A DNA stretch of 64,000 nucleotides from Planococcus sp. CPCC 101016 (GTDB lineage: Bacteria; Bacillota; Bacilli; Bacillales_A; Planococcaceae): positions 62,001 to 126,000 of the forward strand of contig NZ_VOHB01000003.1 in NCBI RefSeq assembly GCF_007859295.1, in the 5' to 3' direction. How positions within the stretch are numbered: position 1 is the stretch's first letter; each line of letters begins with the position of its first letter. The translations under genes were made by a program, and so were the position numbers. Positions 9,059 through 18,841 of this stretch are shown here, piece after piece. The notes beneath the pieces were generated by a model, which worked only from the letters and a program-made list of their open reading frames with translations, had not been told where the DNA came from and searched no databases.

Positions 9059-9886
9059 TTATCCTTTTACTGCGCTCGATGAGATTCCTTCAACCACTTT
9101 ATTGCTGAAGAAGATAAAGGCGATAATGATCGGCAAGACACTGATGACCAAAGTAGCGCCAATCGCTCCCCAGTCGGTCATGTATTGGCCAATAAAGTTT
9201 TGGATACCAACAGTCAAAGTTTTGTATTTTTCTGAACTGATGAAGGTGTTGACAAACACAAACTCATTCCAGTTATAGATCATATTGATGACGACAGTTG
9301 TTGCTAAAATTGGCGTGGTCATCGGTAAGATGATCCGAAAAAACATTCTGTGGATTGAGCAGCCGTCAATAACCGCTGCCTCTTCAATTTCATGGGGCAA
9401 TGTATAGTAGAAGCCCAGTAAAATCATTAAAGTAATCGGCAAATTATAGGCAGTATAAGTGATGACAATCGAAATCGGATTATCGATCAAGTTTACGCTC
9501 AAGAACATGCTGTAAAGTGGTATCAATGCAGAGTGGATCGGAATCATTAATCCGACCATGAAGAGCCCTAGTACCAGGCCGCTCATTTTCCATTTCAACC
9601 TTGTTAAAGCGAAAGCTGCCATACTCGCAAACAAAACGGTCAAAATAATTGCCAGAACCGTAATCCAAATACTATTGAAAAAATAGGTCCCGATTCCGCC
9701 ATTCCAGACTTTTTCGTAATTCTCCCATCTAAATTCTGATGGAAGGGCAAACGGCGAGCCTGCAAAGATTTCATTATTGTCTTTCAAAGAAAATAGGAAT
9801 AGCCAGACCAAGGGCAAAATTTGAAATAACGCCACTACTATCAATGCCAGGTAAAGTAAGAAGTAACCGATGCGGCCCATTCTCAT
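9059..9886 (-). CDS. Carbohydrate ABC transporter permease (MalG type)
   Basis: Second inner-membrane permease of a CUT1 sugar importer, 275 residues, six predicted helices. The conserved EAA cytoplasmic loop that contacts the ATPase reads EIEEAAVIDGCSIHRMFFRIILP near residues 160-180. It overlaps no neighbour but starts 8 bp after the MalF-type gene, with the binding protein upstream. By context (xylR, xylA, GH43 xylosidase, shared operator) the substrate should be xylo-oligosaccharides or xylose. No ATPase is encoded nearby; a shared MsmX-type ATPase elsewhere is likely. Confidence 0.9.
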   Translation of the reverse strand: MRMGRIGYFLLYLALIVVALFQILPLVWLFLFSLKDNNEIFAGSPFALPSEFRWENYEKVWNGGIGTYFFNSIWITVLAIILTVLFASMAAFALTRLKWKMSGLVLGLFMVGLMIPIHSALIPLYSMFLSVNLIDNPISIVITYTAYNLPITLMILLGFYYTLPHEIEEAAVIDGCSIHRMFFRIILPMTTPILATTVVINMIYNWNEFVFVNTFISSEKYKTLTVGIQNFIGQYMTDWGAIGATLVISVLPIIIAFIFFSNKVVEGISSSAVKG

Positions 9887-9893
9887 GCCTCCT

Positions 9894-10772
9894 CTAATAT
9901 TCGAGTTTATCTTTTGTCGCGGTCAATTTTCGTATAACGAAGGTAACGATCAAAGTAATGACCAACAGCAGGAAGCCGATAGCACTTCCGTATCCAAAGT
10001 TGTAATTGGCGAATGCCAGTTTGTACATATAAGACGCCATAACTTCACTGGCTCCGTTTGGTCCCCCGGCAGTCATGACATAAATCAAATCAAAGTATTT
10101 AAGGGAACCGACTATAGCCAAGACAATGGTTACGCTGACGACTTCCTTGATCAATGGCAATTTGATCCGTGTAGCAATCTGAAAAGCGGAAGCTCCATCA
10201 ATTCGGGCAGCTTCTATCAACGACTCAGGAATATTCTTCAAGGCCGCATAATAGATCAATATGTAGAAACCGGCATACTGCCACAAAATCGGAACAAAAA
10301 TAGCAAACAGGACAATAGAAGGATTCGCTAACCACAATGGTGGATTTTCCACTCCGATGCTCATTAGAAAAACGTTAAGAATTCCATTTGACGGATTGTA
10401 GATCTTCACCCATAGCTGTGCAATCGCAACCGAAGACAATAGCATCGGGATCAAGTAAATTTTACGCAGCAAGTCTGCCCCTTTGATCTTGGAAGCCAAT
10501 ATGAAAGAGACTGTTAAGTAAATGACTAAACTTAAGGTAGAAAATATCGCCAATAAGAACGAATGGAACGCGCTATTCCAGAACAGCTTGTCCTGAATAC
10601 CGTTAATGTAGTTTTCTAAACCGATAAAGGTTTTCTCTCCTATGCCGTCCCAATCCATCAAGCCATAATATCCTGACAGGACTAAGGGGATGAAAACGAG
10701 GATCAAGAGCAGAAGAAGAGCTGGTGCAATATAAAAAGCGATATAGAACTTATTCGACATTACTTTATTCAT
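9894..10772 (-). CDS. Carbohydrate ABC transporter permease (MalF type)
   Basis: First permease of the same CUT1 importer, ~292 residues. Hydrophobic N-terminal helix (FYIAFYIAPALLLLLILVF), six helices in total, EAA loop at IPESLIEAARIDGASAFQ near 200-217. The start is uncertain: the ATG at 10772 follows TGGGGT at 9 nt, while the in-frame ATG at 10787 lacks a site. It follows the binding-protein gene after a hairpin that probably lowers downstream expression. Confidence 0.9.
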   Translation of the reverse strand: MNKVMSNKFYIAFYIAPALLLLLILVFIPLVLSGYYGLMDWDGIGEKTFIGLENYINGIQDKLFWNSAFHSFLLAIFSTLSLVIYLTVSFILASKIKGADLLRKIYLIPMLLSSVAIAQLWVKIYNPSNGILNVFLMSIGVENPPLWLANPSIVLFAIFVPILWQYAGFYILIYYAALKNIPESLIEAARIDGASAFQIATRIKLPLIKEVVSVTIVLAIVGSLKYFDLIYVMTAGGPNGASEVMASYMYKLAFANYNFGYGSAIGFLLLVITLIVTFVIRKLTATKDKLEY

Positions 10773-10802
10773 ACCATTCAACCCCATATCTTAGAAAATA
10801 CA

Positions 10803-10835
10803 AGGGGACAATCCGTCATACAGGATATGTCCCCT
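10803..10835 (-). terminator. Attenuator-like hairpin between binding protein and permease genes
   Basis: AGGGGACA and TGTCCCCT form an 8-bp stem, extended by ATCC/GGAT. On the minus strand TGTATTTTC follows. Such hairpins commonly keep binding protein in excess over permeases; read-through is expected because the permeases have no other visible promoter. Confidence 0.65.
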
Positions 10836-10869
10836 CTTTTTAATTAGATTCATAACATAAATTTTTCAG

Positions 10870-12171
10870 TTATTCGTTTGAAAGAGCTTCTTCATGGTTC
10901 TTAGCAAACTCTTCTGGTGATATTTGATTTCCGAAAAGGGCTTGAATGGAATCCAAATGCACTTGTGCTACGTCGGGGCTCATCTGAACGTCCGCGAACA
11001 AAGTGATGTTCGTAGCGCCATTCAATTCGTTTAAAATATCCACATACATTTCTGGAAGATCCAACGATTCTGCATCCACTTTAGTGGCTGGAATAACACC
11101 CGCTTTGGTTACTGCTTCTTCTCCCCATGCCTTAACAAAGTATGCGGCAAAATCTTTAGCTTCTTCTTTTACTTCTGATTCTTCAGCAACAAACAATCCT
11201 ACTCCCGGGCCACCGACAAAACTACTCATATCTCCTTGGCCGTTGACAGTCGGGAAGTTAAGATAGCCGATGGAATCTCTGAATTCCTGTGGCACACTTT
11301 CGTTTGTCGTAAAGTTAGGAAGGTCCCAGGTCGCGATTAAGTACATCGGTGCCTGCCCACTCATGAACATCGATTTGGCCTCTTCGTCAGCCAAGCCGTT
11401 AAATCCGTTGACGAAAGCGCCCATATCAACCAATTCCTGTGTTTTAGCAGCGGCTTCAACCAATGCTGGATCTTCAAAAGAACCTGAACGGTCAATTGCT
11501 TTATTTAAAACATCTGCGCCCCCGATCCGGTCAGCAAGGTACATATACCACATAGAGCCTGTCCAAGAATCCCGGTTGCCCAAAGCAATCGGCTGAATTC
11601 CAGCGTCATTAAATTCTTTCACGGCAGTCTCAAGTTCTTCGTAAGTTGTAGGAGGTGTAATCCCCTGCTCTTCGAACATTGCTTTATTATAGTAAAGAGA
11701 TACGATGTTCAATTCCAATGGCAGTCCATAAGTTGCGCCATCCATTGCATACGCTTCTGTTGTTCCAGGTACAAAAGCATCGCTCAAGTCTTCTTCGATT
11801 ACGTCATCAAGCGGCGCAAACATATTTCCGCCCACATAAGGTTCTAAAAATCCTGCCGCCCAAGTCAATCCGACATCTGGAAGGTCTCCCGACGTGGAGA
11901 GTACTCTTAATTTATCTTTGTATTGTTCGTTGCTCAATACTTCAAGGTCTACAGAAACCCCTTCATTTTCTGCTTCGTATTCAGCGATGATTTCATTCAC
12001 CACGTCAAAATGCTTCTTCGAGCTGCCCTCAGGCCATAGATGCATAAACTTTATTTCTTTTTCAGCCGATCCTGAACTTTCCCCTGCTTCTCCTGAATCA
12101 GAACAACCTGTCAATAACATAGATAAAGCGAAAGCGGTCGATAGAAGTGTAAGCGTTTTCTTCTTTCCCAT
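10870..12171 (-). CDS. Sugar-binding lipoprotein of the ABC importer (probable xylo-oligosaccharide)
   Basis: Extracytoplasmic solute-binding protein, 433 residues, MalE-like (family 1). The signal peptide ends in the lipobox SMLLTGC with the lipidated Cys at 23, followed by an acidic/Ser linker (SDSGEAGESSGSAEKE). The mature part has typical segments such as EFNDAGIQPIALG and APMYLIATWDLPNF. The ATG at 12171 follows GGGGGAGAG. First gene of the binding protein-MalF-MalG operon, with an operator-bearing promoter of the same type as xylA. Substrate inferred from regulation and neighbours. Confidence 0.9.
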   Translation of the reverse strand: MGKKKTLTLLSTAFALSMLLTGCSDSGEAGESSGSAEKEIKFMHLWPEGSSKKHFDVVNEIIAEYEAENEGVSVDLEVLSNEQYKDKLRVLSTSGDLPDVGLTWAAGFLEPYVGGNMFAPLDDVIEEDLSDAFVPGTTEAYAMDGATYGLPLELNIVSLYYNKAMFEEQGITPPTTYEELETAVKEFNDAGIQPIALGNRDSWTGSMWYMYLADRIGGADVLNKAIDRSGSFEDPALVEAAAKTQELVDMGAFVNGFNGLADEEAKSMFMSGQAPMYLIATWDLPNFTTNESVPQEFRDSIGYLNFPTVNGQGDMSSFVGGPGVGLFVAEESEVKEEAKDFAAYFVKAWGEEAVTKAGVIPATKVDAESLDLPEMYVDILNELNGATNITLFADVQMSPDVAQVHLDSIQALFGNQISPEEFAKNHEEALSNE

Positions 12172-12222
12172 TTTGTACTCTCCCCCTCATGCATTTTGGT
12201 ATTACAACAATTTTCAGATTGT

Positions 12223-12280
12223 TGTATGCGGTTTCATTGTAGCAAATATTATTTTGTTAGTCTAGTGGCTAAACAAAGTT
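12223..12280 (-). promoter_or_regulatory. Importer promoter with XylR-type operator and cre-like site
   Basis: Minus strand: -35 TAGACT (12259-12264), 17-bp spacer, -10 TACAAT (12236-12241). The 28-mer at 12253-12280 shares 22 of 28 bases with the operator region of xylA, including AAACAAAGT. TGTATGCGGTTTCA (12223-12236) fits the cre pattern and overlaps the -10. Confidence 0.75.
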
Positions 12281-12528
12281 TTATTTTCATGTTAAACTAT
12301 TAATTGAACAAGCAAAATTACGAAGCATACATAGATGACGTTACACGATTAAAATTTAGAAGTTGATACTTTTTCCAGTGCCGATTTGCTTTTTCTCTTT
12401 TTCCAGCACATTTGTTCAATGATGGAGAAGCATTCAGAAAAGGTTTTTGAAGGCTGACTATGGAATAACCTGTTATAAGGATTTCAAATTCAATTTATAA
12501 GTTCATCAGATAGAAGGAGTTGATCGTC

Positions 12529-13737
12529 ATGAATATTGGAGAAAATAAAACCTGGAATCATCATGTAGTAAAAGAAGGAAACAAATCGCTGGTCCTGAAA
12601 AAAATCATAAACCACTCCCCTATCTCAAGAGCTGCAGTTGCACAGGAAGTCGGTTTAAATAAAGGTACAGTATCATCACTCGTAAATGACTTGCTTGAAG
12701 ATCATTTGATCTATGAATCTGGACCAGGTAAATCCAGCGGAGGCAGACGGCCAGTGATGCTGCTATTCAATGAAAAAGCAGGCTATTCTGTGGGTATCGA
12801 TATCGGAGTCAATTACTTGCTGGGTGTACTCACGGATTTAAGCGGGAATATCTGTAACGAGAAGGAAGTTACATTTAAAAACTTATCCTATGAAGAAATC
12901 GAAAGCCAACTTTTTGACACCATCGATTATCTGATGGCTTCCGCTCCCAAGAGCCCGCACGGCATTGTGGGCATTGGAGTAGGTGTTCCCGGCATCGTTG
13001 ATAATAGTGGAGAAATACTGCTTGCCCCAAATCTAAAATGGAAAAACCTGAATTTAAAATTGATTCTAGAAAGCAAGTACAAATTACCCGTTATCATTGA
13101 AAACGAGGCAAACGCGGGCGCATATGGCGAAAAGAAATTTGGAGCCGGACAAGACTCCGAACACATCATCTATGTCAGTGCAGGAATCGGAATAGGCGTC
13201 GGATTAATATTGAACGGTTCTTTGTATAAAGGCTCAAATGGTTTTTCAGGTGAACTTGGCCATATGACCATTCAAGTGAATGGTCCCACTTGCCGCTGCG
13301 GCAACAAAGGATGTTGGGAATTATATGCTTCTGAACAGGCTTTGCTGACAGCTGCAGAAAAAATGCAACTTGCTTCTTCTAACGGAAAAGAACTGGACTT
13401 GAATGATCTTTTGGCGCTCGCCGAACAAGGCGATAAAAAAGTGGTTTCACTGTTTGAACAAGCAGGTGATTATCTGGGTGTCGGCATCAACAACATCATC
13501 AATAGCTTCAACCCTCAACAAGTGATTATTGGCAACAGGATGGCTTCTTCTTCTAAATGGCTCAATAAAACCTTGAGCGATCGTGTATCAAATCAAGCCC
13601 TATGGTTTCAGCAAAACAATTTGACTATTTGTTTCTCAGAATTGGGCACATTTTCAAGTGCTTTAGGCGTCTCTGCCTTCTCTATTGAAAATTTTCTTAG
13701 TGTCAGCATCCAGCAAAAAACAAGTTTGAATGCTTAA
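12529..13737 (+). CDS. xylR: Xylose repressor XylR (ROK family)
   Basis: Transcriptional repressor that releases its operators when xylose binds. 402 residues: an N-terminal winged-helix (ISRAAVAQEVGLNKGTVSSLVNDLL, residues ~30-55) and a ROK sugar-binding domain with GIDIGVNYLLGVLTDLSG, the E-N-E-A-N-A-G-A-Y-G-E motif and the zinc site CRCGNKGCWELYAS. The ATG at 12529 follows AAGGAGT at ~9 nt; an upstream in-frame TTG overlaps that site. Divergent from the importer operon and flanked by XylR-type palindromes, which supports the name over other ROK repressors. Confidence 0.92.
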   Translation: MNIGENKTWNHHVVKEGNKSLVLKKIINHSPISRAAVAQEVGLNKGTVSSLVNDLLEDHLIYESGPGKSSGGRRPVMLLFNEKAGYSVGIDIGVNYLLGVLTDLSGNICNEKEVTFKNLSYEEIESQLFDTIDYLMASAPKSPHGIVGIGVGVPGIVDNSGEILLAPNLKWKNLNLKLILESKYKLPVIIENEANAGAYGEKKFGAGQDSEHIIYVSAGIGIGVGLILNGSLYKGSNGFSGELGHMTIQVNGPTCRCGNKGCWELYASEQALLTAAEKMQLASSNGKELDLNDLLALAEQGDKKVVSLFEQAGDYLGVGINNIINSFNPQQVIIGNRMASSSKWLNKTLSDRVSNQALWFQQNNLTICFSELGTFSSALGVSAFSIENFLSVSIQQKTSLNA

Positions 13738-13749
13738 TAAGCAATATCT

Positions 13750-13778
13750 AGCTGAACTCCTTTTAAAGGGGATCGGCT
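13750..13778 (+). terminator. Terminator of xylR
   Basis: AGCTGAACTCCTTT and AAAGGGGATCGGCT form a ~14-bp stem with one A-A mismatch and G-U pairs, followed by TTTTTTT. Confidence 0.85.
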
Positions 13779-13809
13779 TTTTTTCTGTTTATTTGGATAT
13801 TTTTTAGAA

Positions 13810-13884
13810 ACTTAGTTTACTCGATAGACTAAGTAAGGTATGATCGAATGTAAGTTTAACACTTTATATTTGTAAGCACTTACA
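13810..13884 (+). promoter_or_regulatory. Promoter of the GH43 gene with XylR-type operator and cre-like site
   Basis: -35 TTTACT (13816-13821), 17-bp spacer, -10 TATGAT (13839-13844). A perfect 7-bp inverted repeat ACTTAGT/ACTAAGT (13810-13834) covers the -35. TGTAAGCACTTACA (13871-13884) between promoter and start codon fits a cre. Both assignments are by pattern. Confidence 0.75.
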
Positions 13885-13909
13885 TATTTAGAATGGAGGA
13901 AAAAGTAGA

Positions 13910-15523
13910 ATGAGCATAATCCAAAACCCGATTTTACCTGGTTTCAATCCTGATCCATCTATTTGCCGCGTAGGAGAAGATTATTACATCGCAGTCTCTA
14001 CATTTGAATGGTTTCCAGGAGTAGGCATTTACCATTCCAAAGATTTAAAGAATTGGCGCTTGATTTCCCGTCCGTTAAACCGATTGAGCCAATTAAATAT
14101 GTCCGGTAATCCGAATTCCGGCGGCGTTTGGGCTCCTGCTCTTTCCTATAGTGATGGACAGTTTTGGTTAATCTTCACAGATGTGAAAGTGACCGAAGGC
14201 CAATGGAAAGACTGCCATAATTATTTAGTTACTTGTGAAACCATTGATGGTGAATGGTCTGAACCATCCTATTTGAACAGTTCAGGATTTGACCCTTCCC
14301 TGTTTCATGATGAATCCGGCAAGAAATATTTCGTCAATATGTATTGGGATCATCGTGCTGGACATCATAATTTTTACGGCATCGTGTTACAGGAATTTGA
14401 TCCCGCAACACGCAAACTCATTGGCGACTCAAAAATCATCTTTAAAGGCACCGACATTAAATTGACGGAAGCGCCTCATCTCTACAAAATCGGTGAATAC
14501 TATTACCTGCTTACAGCCGAAGGCGGCACAAAATACGATCACCAGGCAACAATCGCTCGTTCCCGGAAAATTGACGGACCTTATGAGGTTCATCCTGAAA
14601 ATCCCTTGATCACTTCATGGCCGTATCCAAGAATTCCGCTTCAGAAAGCAGGACATGCTTCTATTGTACAGACCCATACTGATGAATGGTTCCTGGTGCA
14701 TTTAACAGGCCGCCCTTTGCCGCAGGAAGATCAGGCTTTATTGGACCCTCGCGGCTACTGTCCGCTTGGCAGAGAAACGGCAATCCAACGATTGGAGTGG
14801 AAAGACGAATGGCCTTATGTCGTCGGCGGCAATCAGCCGTCTTCTCAAATTGAAGGACCGGCTATTGAAGAAGTTGTATGGCAATCGGACTTTCCTGAAA
14901 AAGATGATTTTGATTCTGCAAAATTGAATAGCCATTTCCAGACGCTTCGCATTCCGCTTGGAAAAGAAATTGTTTCTTTGACGGACAACCCAGGACACCT
15001 TCGCTTGTATGGACGAGAGTCGTTGACTTCCAAGTTCACGCAGGCATTTGTGGCAAGACGCTGGCAGCATTTCAATTTTACTGCTGAAACGAAAGTCGCT
15101 TTTCAGCCAACTACTTTTCAGCAGGCCGCGGGACTTATAAATTACTATAATACGGAGAATTGGACAGCGCTGCAGGTTTCTTGGAATGAAGAAAAAGAGC
15201 GTATCCTTGAACTTTCTATATGCGATAATTCCTCATTTTCGCAACCGCTTCAGGGAGAAGAAATCAGTATTCCCGAACACGTGGAATATGTTCATATGCG
15301 TGTGGAGGTTAAGACGAAAACGTATACGTATTCTTATTCATTTGACGGCAAAAACTGGATTACGCTGCCGGTCAAATTCGACTCCCACAAGCTTTCAGAC
15401 GACTATATTCAAGGCGGCGGGTTTTTCACCGGTGCATTTGTCGGTTTACAATGCCAGGATACTTCCGGACAGCAGCAGCCTGCTGATTTTGATTATTTTA
15501 TTTATAAGGAAACAAAAGAATAA
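13910..15523 (+). CDS. xynB: Beta-xylosidase, glycoside hydrolase family 43
   Basis: Cytoplasmic enzyme that removes xylose from short xylo-oligosaccharides; no signal peptide, matching import of oligosaccharides by the adjacent ABC system. 537 residues: five-bladed propeller (1-~310) with [16 protein letters not shown] carrying the general-base Asp and [16 protein letters not shown] carrying the catalytic Glu near 188, then a C-terminal beta-sandwich (residues ~330-535, [14 protein letters not shown]). Strong GGAGG site upstream. Single gene with its own operator-bearing promoter and terminator. Confidence 0.95.
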   Translation: MSIIQNPILPGFNPDPSICRVGEDYYIAVSTFEWFPGVGIYHSKDLKNWRLISRPLNRLSQLNMSGNPNSGGVWAPALSYSDGQFWLIFTDVKVTEGQWKDCHNYLVTCETIDGEWSEPSYLNSSGFDPSLFHDESGKKYFVNMYWDHRAGHHNFYGIVLQEFDPATRKLIGDSKIIFKGTDIKLTEAPHLYKIGEYYYLLTAEGGTKYDHQATIARSRKIDGPYEVHPENPLITSWPYPRIPLQKAGHASIVQTHTDEWFLVHLTGRPLPQEDQALLDPRGYCPLGRETAIQRLEWKDEWPYVVGGNQPSSQIEGPAIEEVVWQSDFPEKDDFDSAKLNSHFQTLRIPLGKEIVSLTDNPGHLRLYGRESLTSKFTQAFVARRWQHFNFTAETKVAFQPTTFQQAAGLINYYNTENWTALQVSWNEEKERILELSICDNSSFSQPLQGEEISIPEHVEYVHMRVEVKTKTYTYSYSFDGKNWITLPVKFDSHKLSDDYIQGGGFFTGAFVGLQCQDTSGQQQPADFDYFIYKETKE

Positions 15524-15530
15524 TACTACG

Positions 15531-15569
15531 AAAAAACAGCCTTGGACTTGTTATCCAAGGCTGTTTTTT
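15531..15569. terminator. Bidirectional terminator after xynB
   Basis: AAAAAACAGCCTTGGA pairs perfectly with TCCAAGGCTGTTTTTT, 7-nt loop. It serves xynB and the converging AbrB-type gene. Confidence 0.9.
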
Positions 15570-15578
15570 TGCATTTCG

Positions 15579-16634
15579 TTATGGATTTTCTGCAGATACT
15601 TTTTTTCGATGTGCACTGCGTCCAGCTATCAGTTTAACGAATGGCACAATGAATACGGATAAAAATAAAATGCGGAACAGCTGGAAAGCCGTCACTACTG
15701 TGACATCTGCATGAACCGATGCGGCAATGATGCCCATTTGGTCAAGCCCACCCGGCACCACACTGAGAAAGCTGGTGGCAAAGCTTAGTCCATAATGATC
15801 TTGGAGTATAAAACTGAGTCCATAGGCAAACGCAATCAGCACAGCGCTTGAAAAGAAAGAATAGAATATCATGCGTTTCGTCAATTTCAAGTCCTCTTTT
15901 TTCAGCAGCAAACCGATGTAAATGCCAATAAATAATTGGGCGATATGGAGGAACGAACCCGGCATGATCGGCACTGTCGCCCCAACCAGATTAAAAGCCA
16001 TAATCAGAAAGACTGGTCCCAGCAGAAAAGCTGTCGGCACTTTCAGTTTCTGGGCCATCATGCCAGAGCCATAGCACAATATGAATAAACCAAATAGATA
16101 AAAAGTATAATCGCCTTGCCCCAAATCTTCAACATGCGGAGAACCACCGTTCGCTACAATAAATGGAACGATGGCAACAATCAGCAGGACGCGAAGAACA
16201 TGATAAAAAGTCACCGCAGTCAAATCGATGGTTTTTTGTTCCTCAGCAAACGTTATGATTTGAGACAAGCCGCCCGGCACGCAGCAAGTCATTGCAGTTG
16301 CCTGGTCAACCTTTGTCCGGGAAGCCATCAGCGAACTGATCAACAGGAAGAGAATAAAAAATGCGATGTTGATTAATACCATGGCTATGAAATACTGTTT
16401 CATTCCCTGCAGCGCCTCAAGCGTAAAGGCATAACCGATGACATACCCTGCCACAACGAGTCCGCCATTGCGGAAACGAGAATGCCATTTAAGCGAAAGC
16501 GGCGTAAACAATTGCACAAGCAGCACGGCAAACAACGGACCAAGCAGCCAGGGCATCGGCGCTCCCGCTGCGATAAAAAGTCCTGCACCGCCCAAGCCTA
16601 TTACAAAAGCTTTCACCATCGGATGAATCTTCAT
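15579..16634 (-). CDS. AbrB family membrane protein (AbrB duplication)
   Basis: Polytopic inner-membrane protein of 351 residues with two homologous halves of about five helices each. Repeat signatures are APMPWLLGPLFAVLLVQLF with CVPGGLSQIITFAEEQ in the first half, and VPTAFLLGPVFLIMAFNLV with VVPGGLDQMGIIAASVHAD in the second. This is the AbrB/COG3180 family, sometimes labelled ammonia-monooxygenase-like regulator; actual substrate and function are not established. Not related to the AbrB DNA-binding regulator of Bacillus. Confidence 0.85.
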   Translation of the reverse strand: MKIHPMVKAFVIGLGGAGLFIAAGAPMPWLLGPLFAVLLVQLFTPLSLKWHSRFRNGGLVVAGYVIGYAFTLEALQGMKQYFIAMVLINIAFFILFLLISSLMASRTKVDQATAMTCCVPGGLSQIITFAEEQKTIDLTAVTFYHVLRVLLIVAIVPFIVANGGSPHVEDLGQGDYTFYLFGLFILCYGSGMMAQKLKVPTAFLLGPVFLIMAFNLVGATVPIMPGSFLHIAQLFIGIYIGLLLKKEDLKLTKRMIFYSFFSSAVLIAFAYGLSFILQDHYGLSFATSFLSVVPGGLDQMGIIAASVHADVTVVTAFQLFRILFLSVFIVPFVKLIAGRSAHRKKVSAENP

Positions 16635-16743
16635 ATGGTCATCTTCTTTCTAGAACATTAACAGTTGGTTTTTTCATTATATCTTTTTCGTGCGACGAAA
16701 TAAAACCTTATATTTCACAAAAGAAAAAATTCAAATCCATTCT

Positions 16744-18552
16744 TTACACTTTTTGCTGATCGACTAAAAACTTCTCCATAAATTCGACAATCAGGGTATT
16801 CATGTGAATATGATTTTCTATTTTTTCGGTTTGATGCCCTTCATCTTCAAAAATGACCAATTCCACATGCTTGCCTTGATTCTTCAAATCGGCAGTCAGT
16901 TGTTCAGCTTCGCTTACAGGTACGCGAGTGTCATTTCGTCCATGGAAAACCAGTAAAGGTGCTTGGATATGTGCCGTGTGGTTTAAAGGTGCAATCTCCT
17001 CAAAAAAATCCGCATCGTCTTGTAAGGAACCGTATTCAAATTCGCGCATAGCCCGCCGCCAAGAACCAGTATTTTCTAAAAACGATTTAAAATGCGAAAT
17101 GCCGACGATGTCTACACCCGCCGCCCAGACGTCCGGATAATGCGTCAAAGCTGCTAACACCATGAATCCTCCGTAGCTTCGTCCCATAATTCCAATCCTG
17201 TCACGATCTGCGCCATGGCTGTTCACCAGGTCTTCAGCCAGCTCTTTCAAGTCAGCAACTGAGTGCATCCGCTTCCGTACATCGTCCAGTTGCACATATT
17301 CCCTCCCATAGCCCATACTGCCGCGGACATTCGGGGCAGCGACTGCAAACCCATTAGCAGCTAAAAACTGGATAACCGGATTGAACTCAGCCCGAATCTG
17401 AGATTCAGGTCCACCATGCACATAAATGACAACCGGTTGGGAATAGTCTTGTTTTCCATATAAAAAGTAAGGAATCTTCAGACCGTCAAATGAAGAAAAG
17501 CTGCATAGTTCCGGTTCCATCCATAAATGCCCCACGGTCTTGTCTTCCCCGATAGTTGTCAGGCGTTTGCTTTTGCCGGTTTTTGCCGAAACTTGCCAGA
17601 TATCCCCTGGATAAATAGGGCTTTCCAACCCGCAAACCAATTCTTCTTCTGTTATCCAAGCAAGTGACTCGTAGACGCCTGACGGGATCTCGTCAATCAT
17701 CTTTTGTGTTTGTTCAGACAAGTCAAAAATGCCTAGTCTGGAAATGCCTCCTTCGTTTACAGTAAAGGCCAGCTGCGAATTATTGGGCGACAACTCAATT
17801 TCTTCGATATCCCAATTTTCCACTGAATAAAGTTCATTCAATTCTTGAAGGGAATCAAAAGAAAATTGCCGGATCGACAACGTATCTCTTCCGACATCTG
17901 ACACTAAAAATCCACCGTGTCCATCTTTCGACAATTGAATGGAATGATGCCTGCCCAACACATTTTCCAAACCGATTTTCTTTTTTTCTTTTGTTTCGAT
18001 ATTCAATACATAATAAGATTGATCAATATTCGTATCCGGAATGCTTAAAATTATGCTTTGTCCATCCCGGGTCCAACTAACAGGATTGCAATTGGCTTCC
18101 GTTTCATAGATAGCCTGTTCAGTTTTTTGGGAAAGATTCATGACAAAGACATCAAAATATCCTGGATGACGCCGGTTGCTGGAAAATGCGATTTTTGTTT
18201 CATCCGGAGACCAGCCCCCAAAGTAATGGAAATGATCCGGAGATACGACCAATGCTTCTACGTTTGATCCGTCGCTGTCCATCATGTAAAATTGCTGCTT
18301 TTCATTGCCTTTATGATCCATGCCCACAATCGTTTTTTTGCCTGAAGGCGAATGACTGACCAGTAATATCCGGTCTTCCAAATCAGTCAGCTGTTCGATG
18401 CCAGCTGACTCTTTGCTCCATTTCCAAACTTGCGGGATTCCGGTTTTTTTAGATATAAACGTAAAAGTTTGTTGATGTGGAATCGCTTCCGGCTGTGACG
18501 CCCCAGTTGCGTTTAAATAAGCAAGTAAATTAGTAGATGAAACTTCAGACAT
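16744..18552 (-). CDS. S9 family prolyl oligopeptidase/acylaminoacyl-peptidase-like protein
   Basis: Serine peptidase for short peptides, cytoplasmic (no signal peptide), 602 residues. Residues ~20-340 are a beta-propeller with WD40-like/TolB repeats (WSPDETKIAFSSNRRHPGYFDVFVM). The alpha/beta-hydrolase domain (~360-600) has the oxyanion region YVHGGPESQ, nucleophile GIMGRSYGGFMV, acid-loop FHGRNDTRVPVSEAEQL and catalytic His in EDEGHQTEK. The whole catalytic triad is therefore present. Monocistronic on the minus strand. Confidence 0.92.
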   Translation of the reverse strand: MSEVSSTNLLAYLNATGASQPEAIPHQQTFTFISKKTGIPQVWKWSKESAGIEQLTDLEDRILLVSHSPSGKKTIVGMDHKGNEKQQFYMMDSDGSNVEALVVSPDHFHYFGGWSPDETKIAFSSNRRHPGYFDVFVMNLSQKTEQAIYETEANCNPVSWTRDGQSIILSIPDTNIDQSYYVLNIETKEKKKIGLENVLGRHHSIQLSKDGHGGFLVSDVGRDTLSIRQFSFDSLQELNELYSVENWDIEEIELSPNNSQLAFTVNEGGISRLGIFDLSEQTQKMIDEIPSGVYESLAWITEEELVCGLESPIYPGDIWQVSAKTGKSKRLTTIGEDKTVGHLWMEPELCSFSSFDGLKIPYFLYGKQDYSQPVVIYVHGGPESQIRAEFNPVIQFLAANGFAVAAPNVRGSMGYGREYVQLDDVRKRMHSVADLKELAEDLVNSHGADRDRIGIMGRSYGGFMVLAALTHYPDVWAAGVDIVGISHFKSFLENTGSWRRAMREFEYGSLQDDADFFEEIAPLNHTAHIQAPLLVFHGRNDTRVPVSEAEQLTADLKNQGKHVELVIFEDEGHQTEKIENHIHMNTLIVEFMEKFLVDQQKV

Positions 18553-18841
18553 TCCAATTCCCCTTCCGTTCTGTTTTTTAAATTTTCAAAACGTATTCAG
18601 AAATATCAAACTTTTAAAAGAATTTTATGTTAGTTTATAATAGCAAATTTTATAAATCAAATTTTGTCAGCCTTTCCTGCTTTTTTATGTACGATATGAA
18701 TTGGTTGTCTCTTTGAGCTTATGGCTTTTTTCAGGTAAACTGAGTCAAAGCTTAAATCATTGTTGTTATTTAAGCATGTTTATTCAGCTTCCTTCATCAG
18801 GTTCGGGTAAACCAAATCATTCCAAAGGAGGACAGATAACT

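Noticed and set aside
15186..15662. 158-codon plus-strand reading frame across the end of the GH43 gene
   Set aside because: It lies in another frame of xynB and runs through the terminator and into the AbrB-type gene; composition is not protein-like.
18660..18841. Purine riboswitch upstream of adenine deaminase
   Set aside because: The conserved TATA...GGGT...TCTAC core and three-way junction are not visible.
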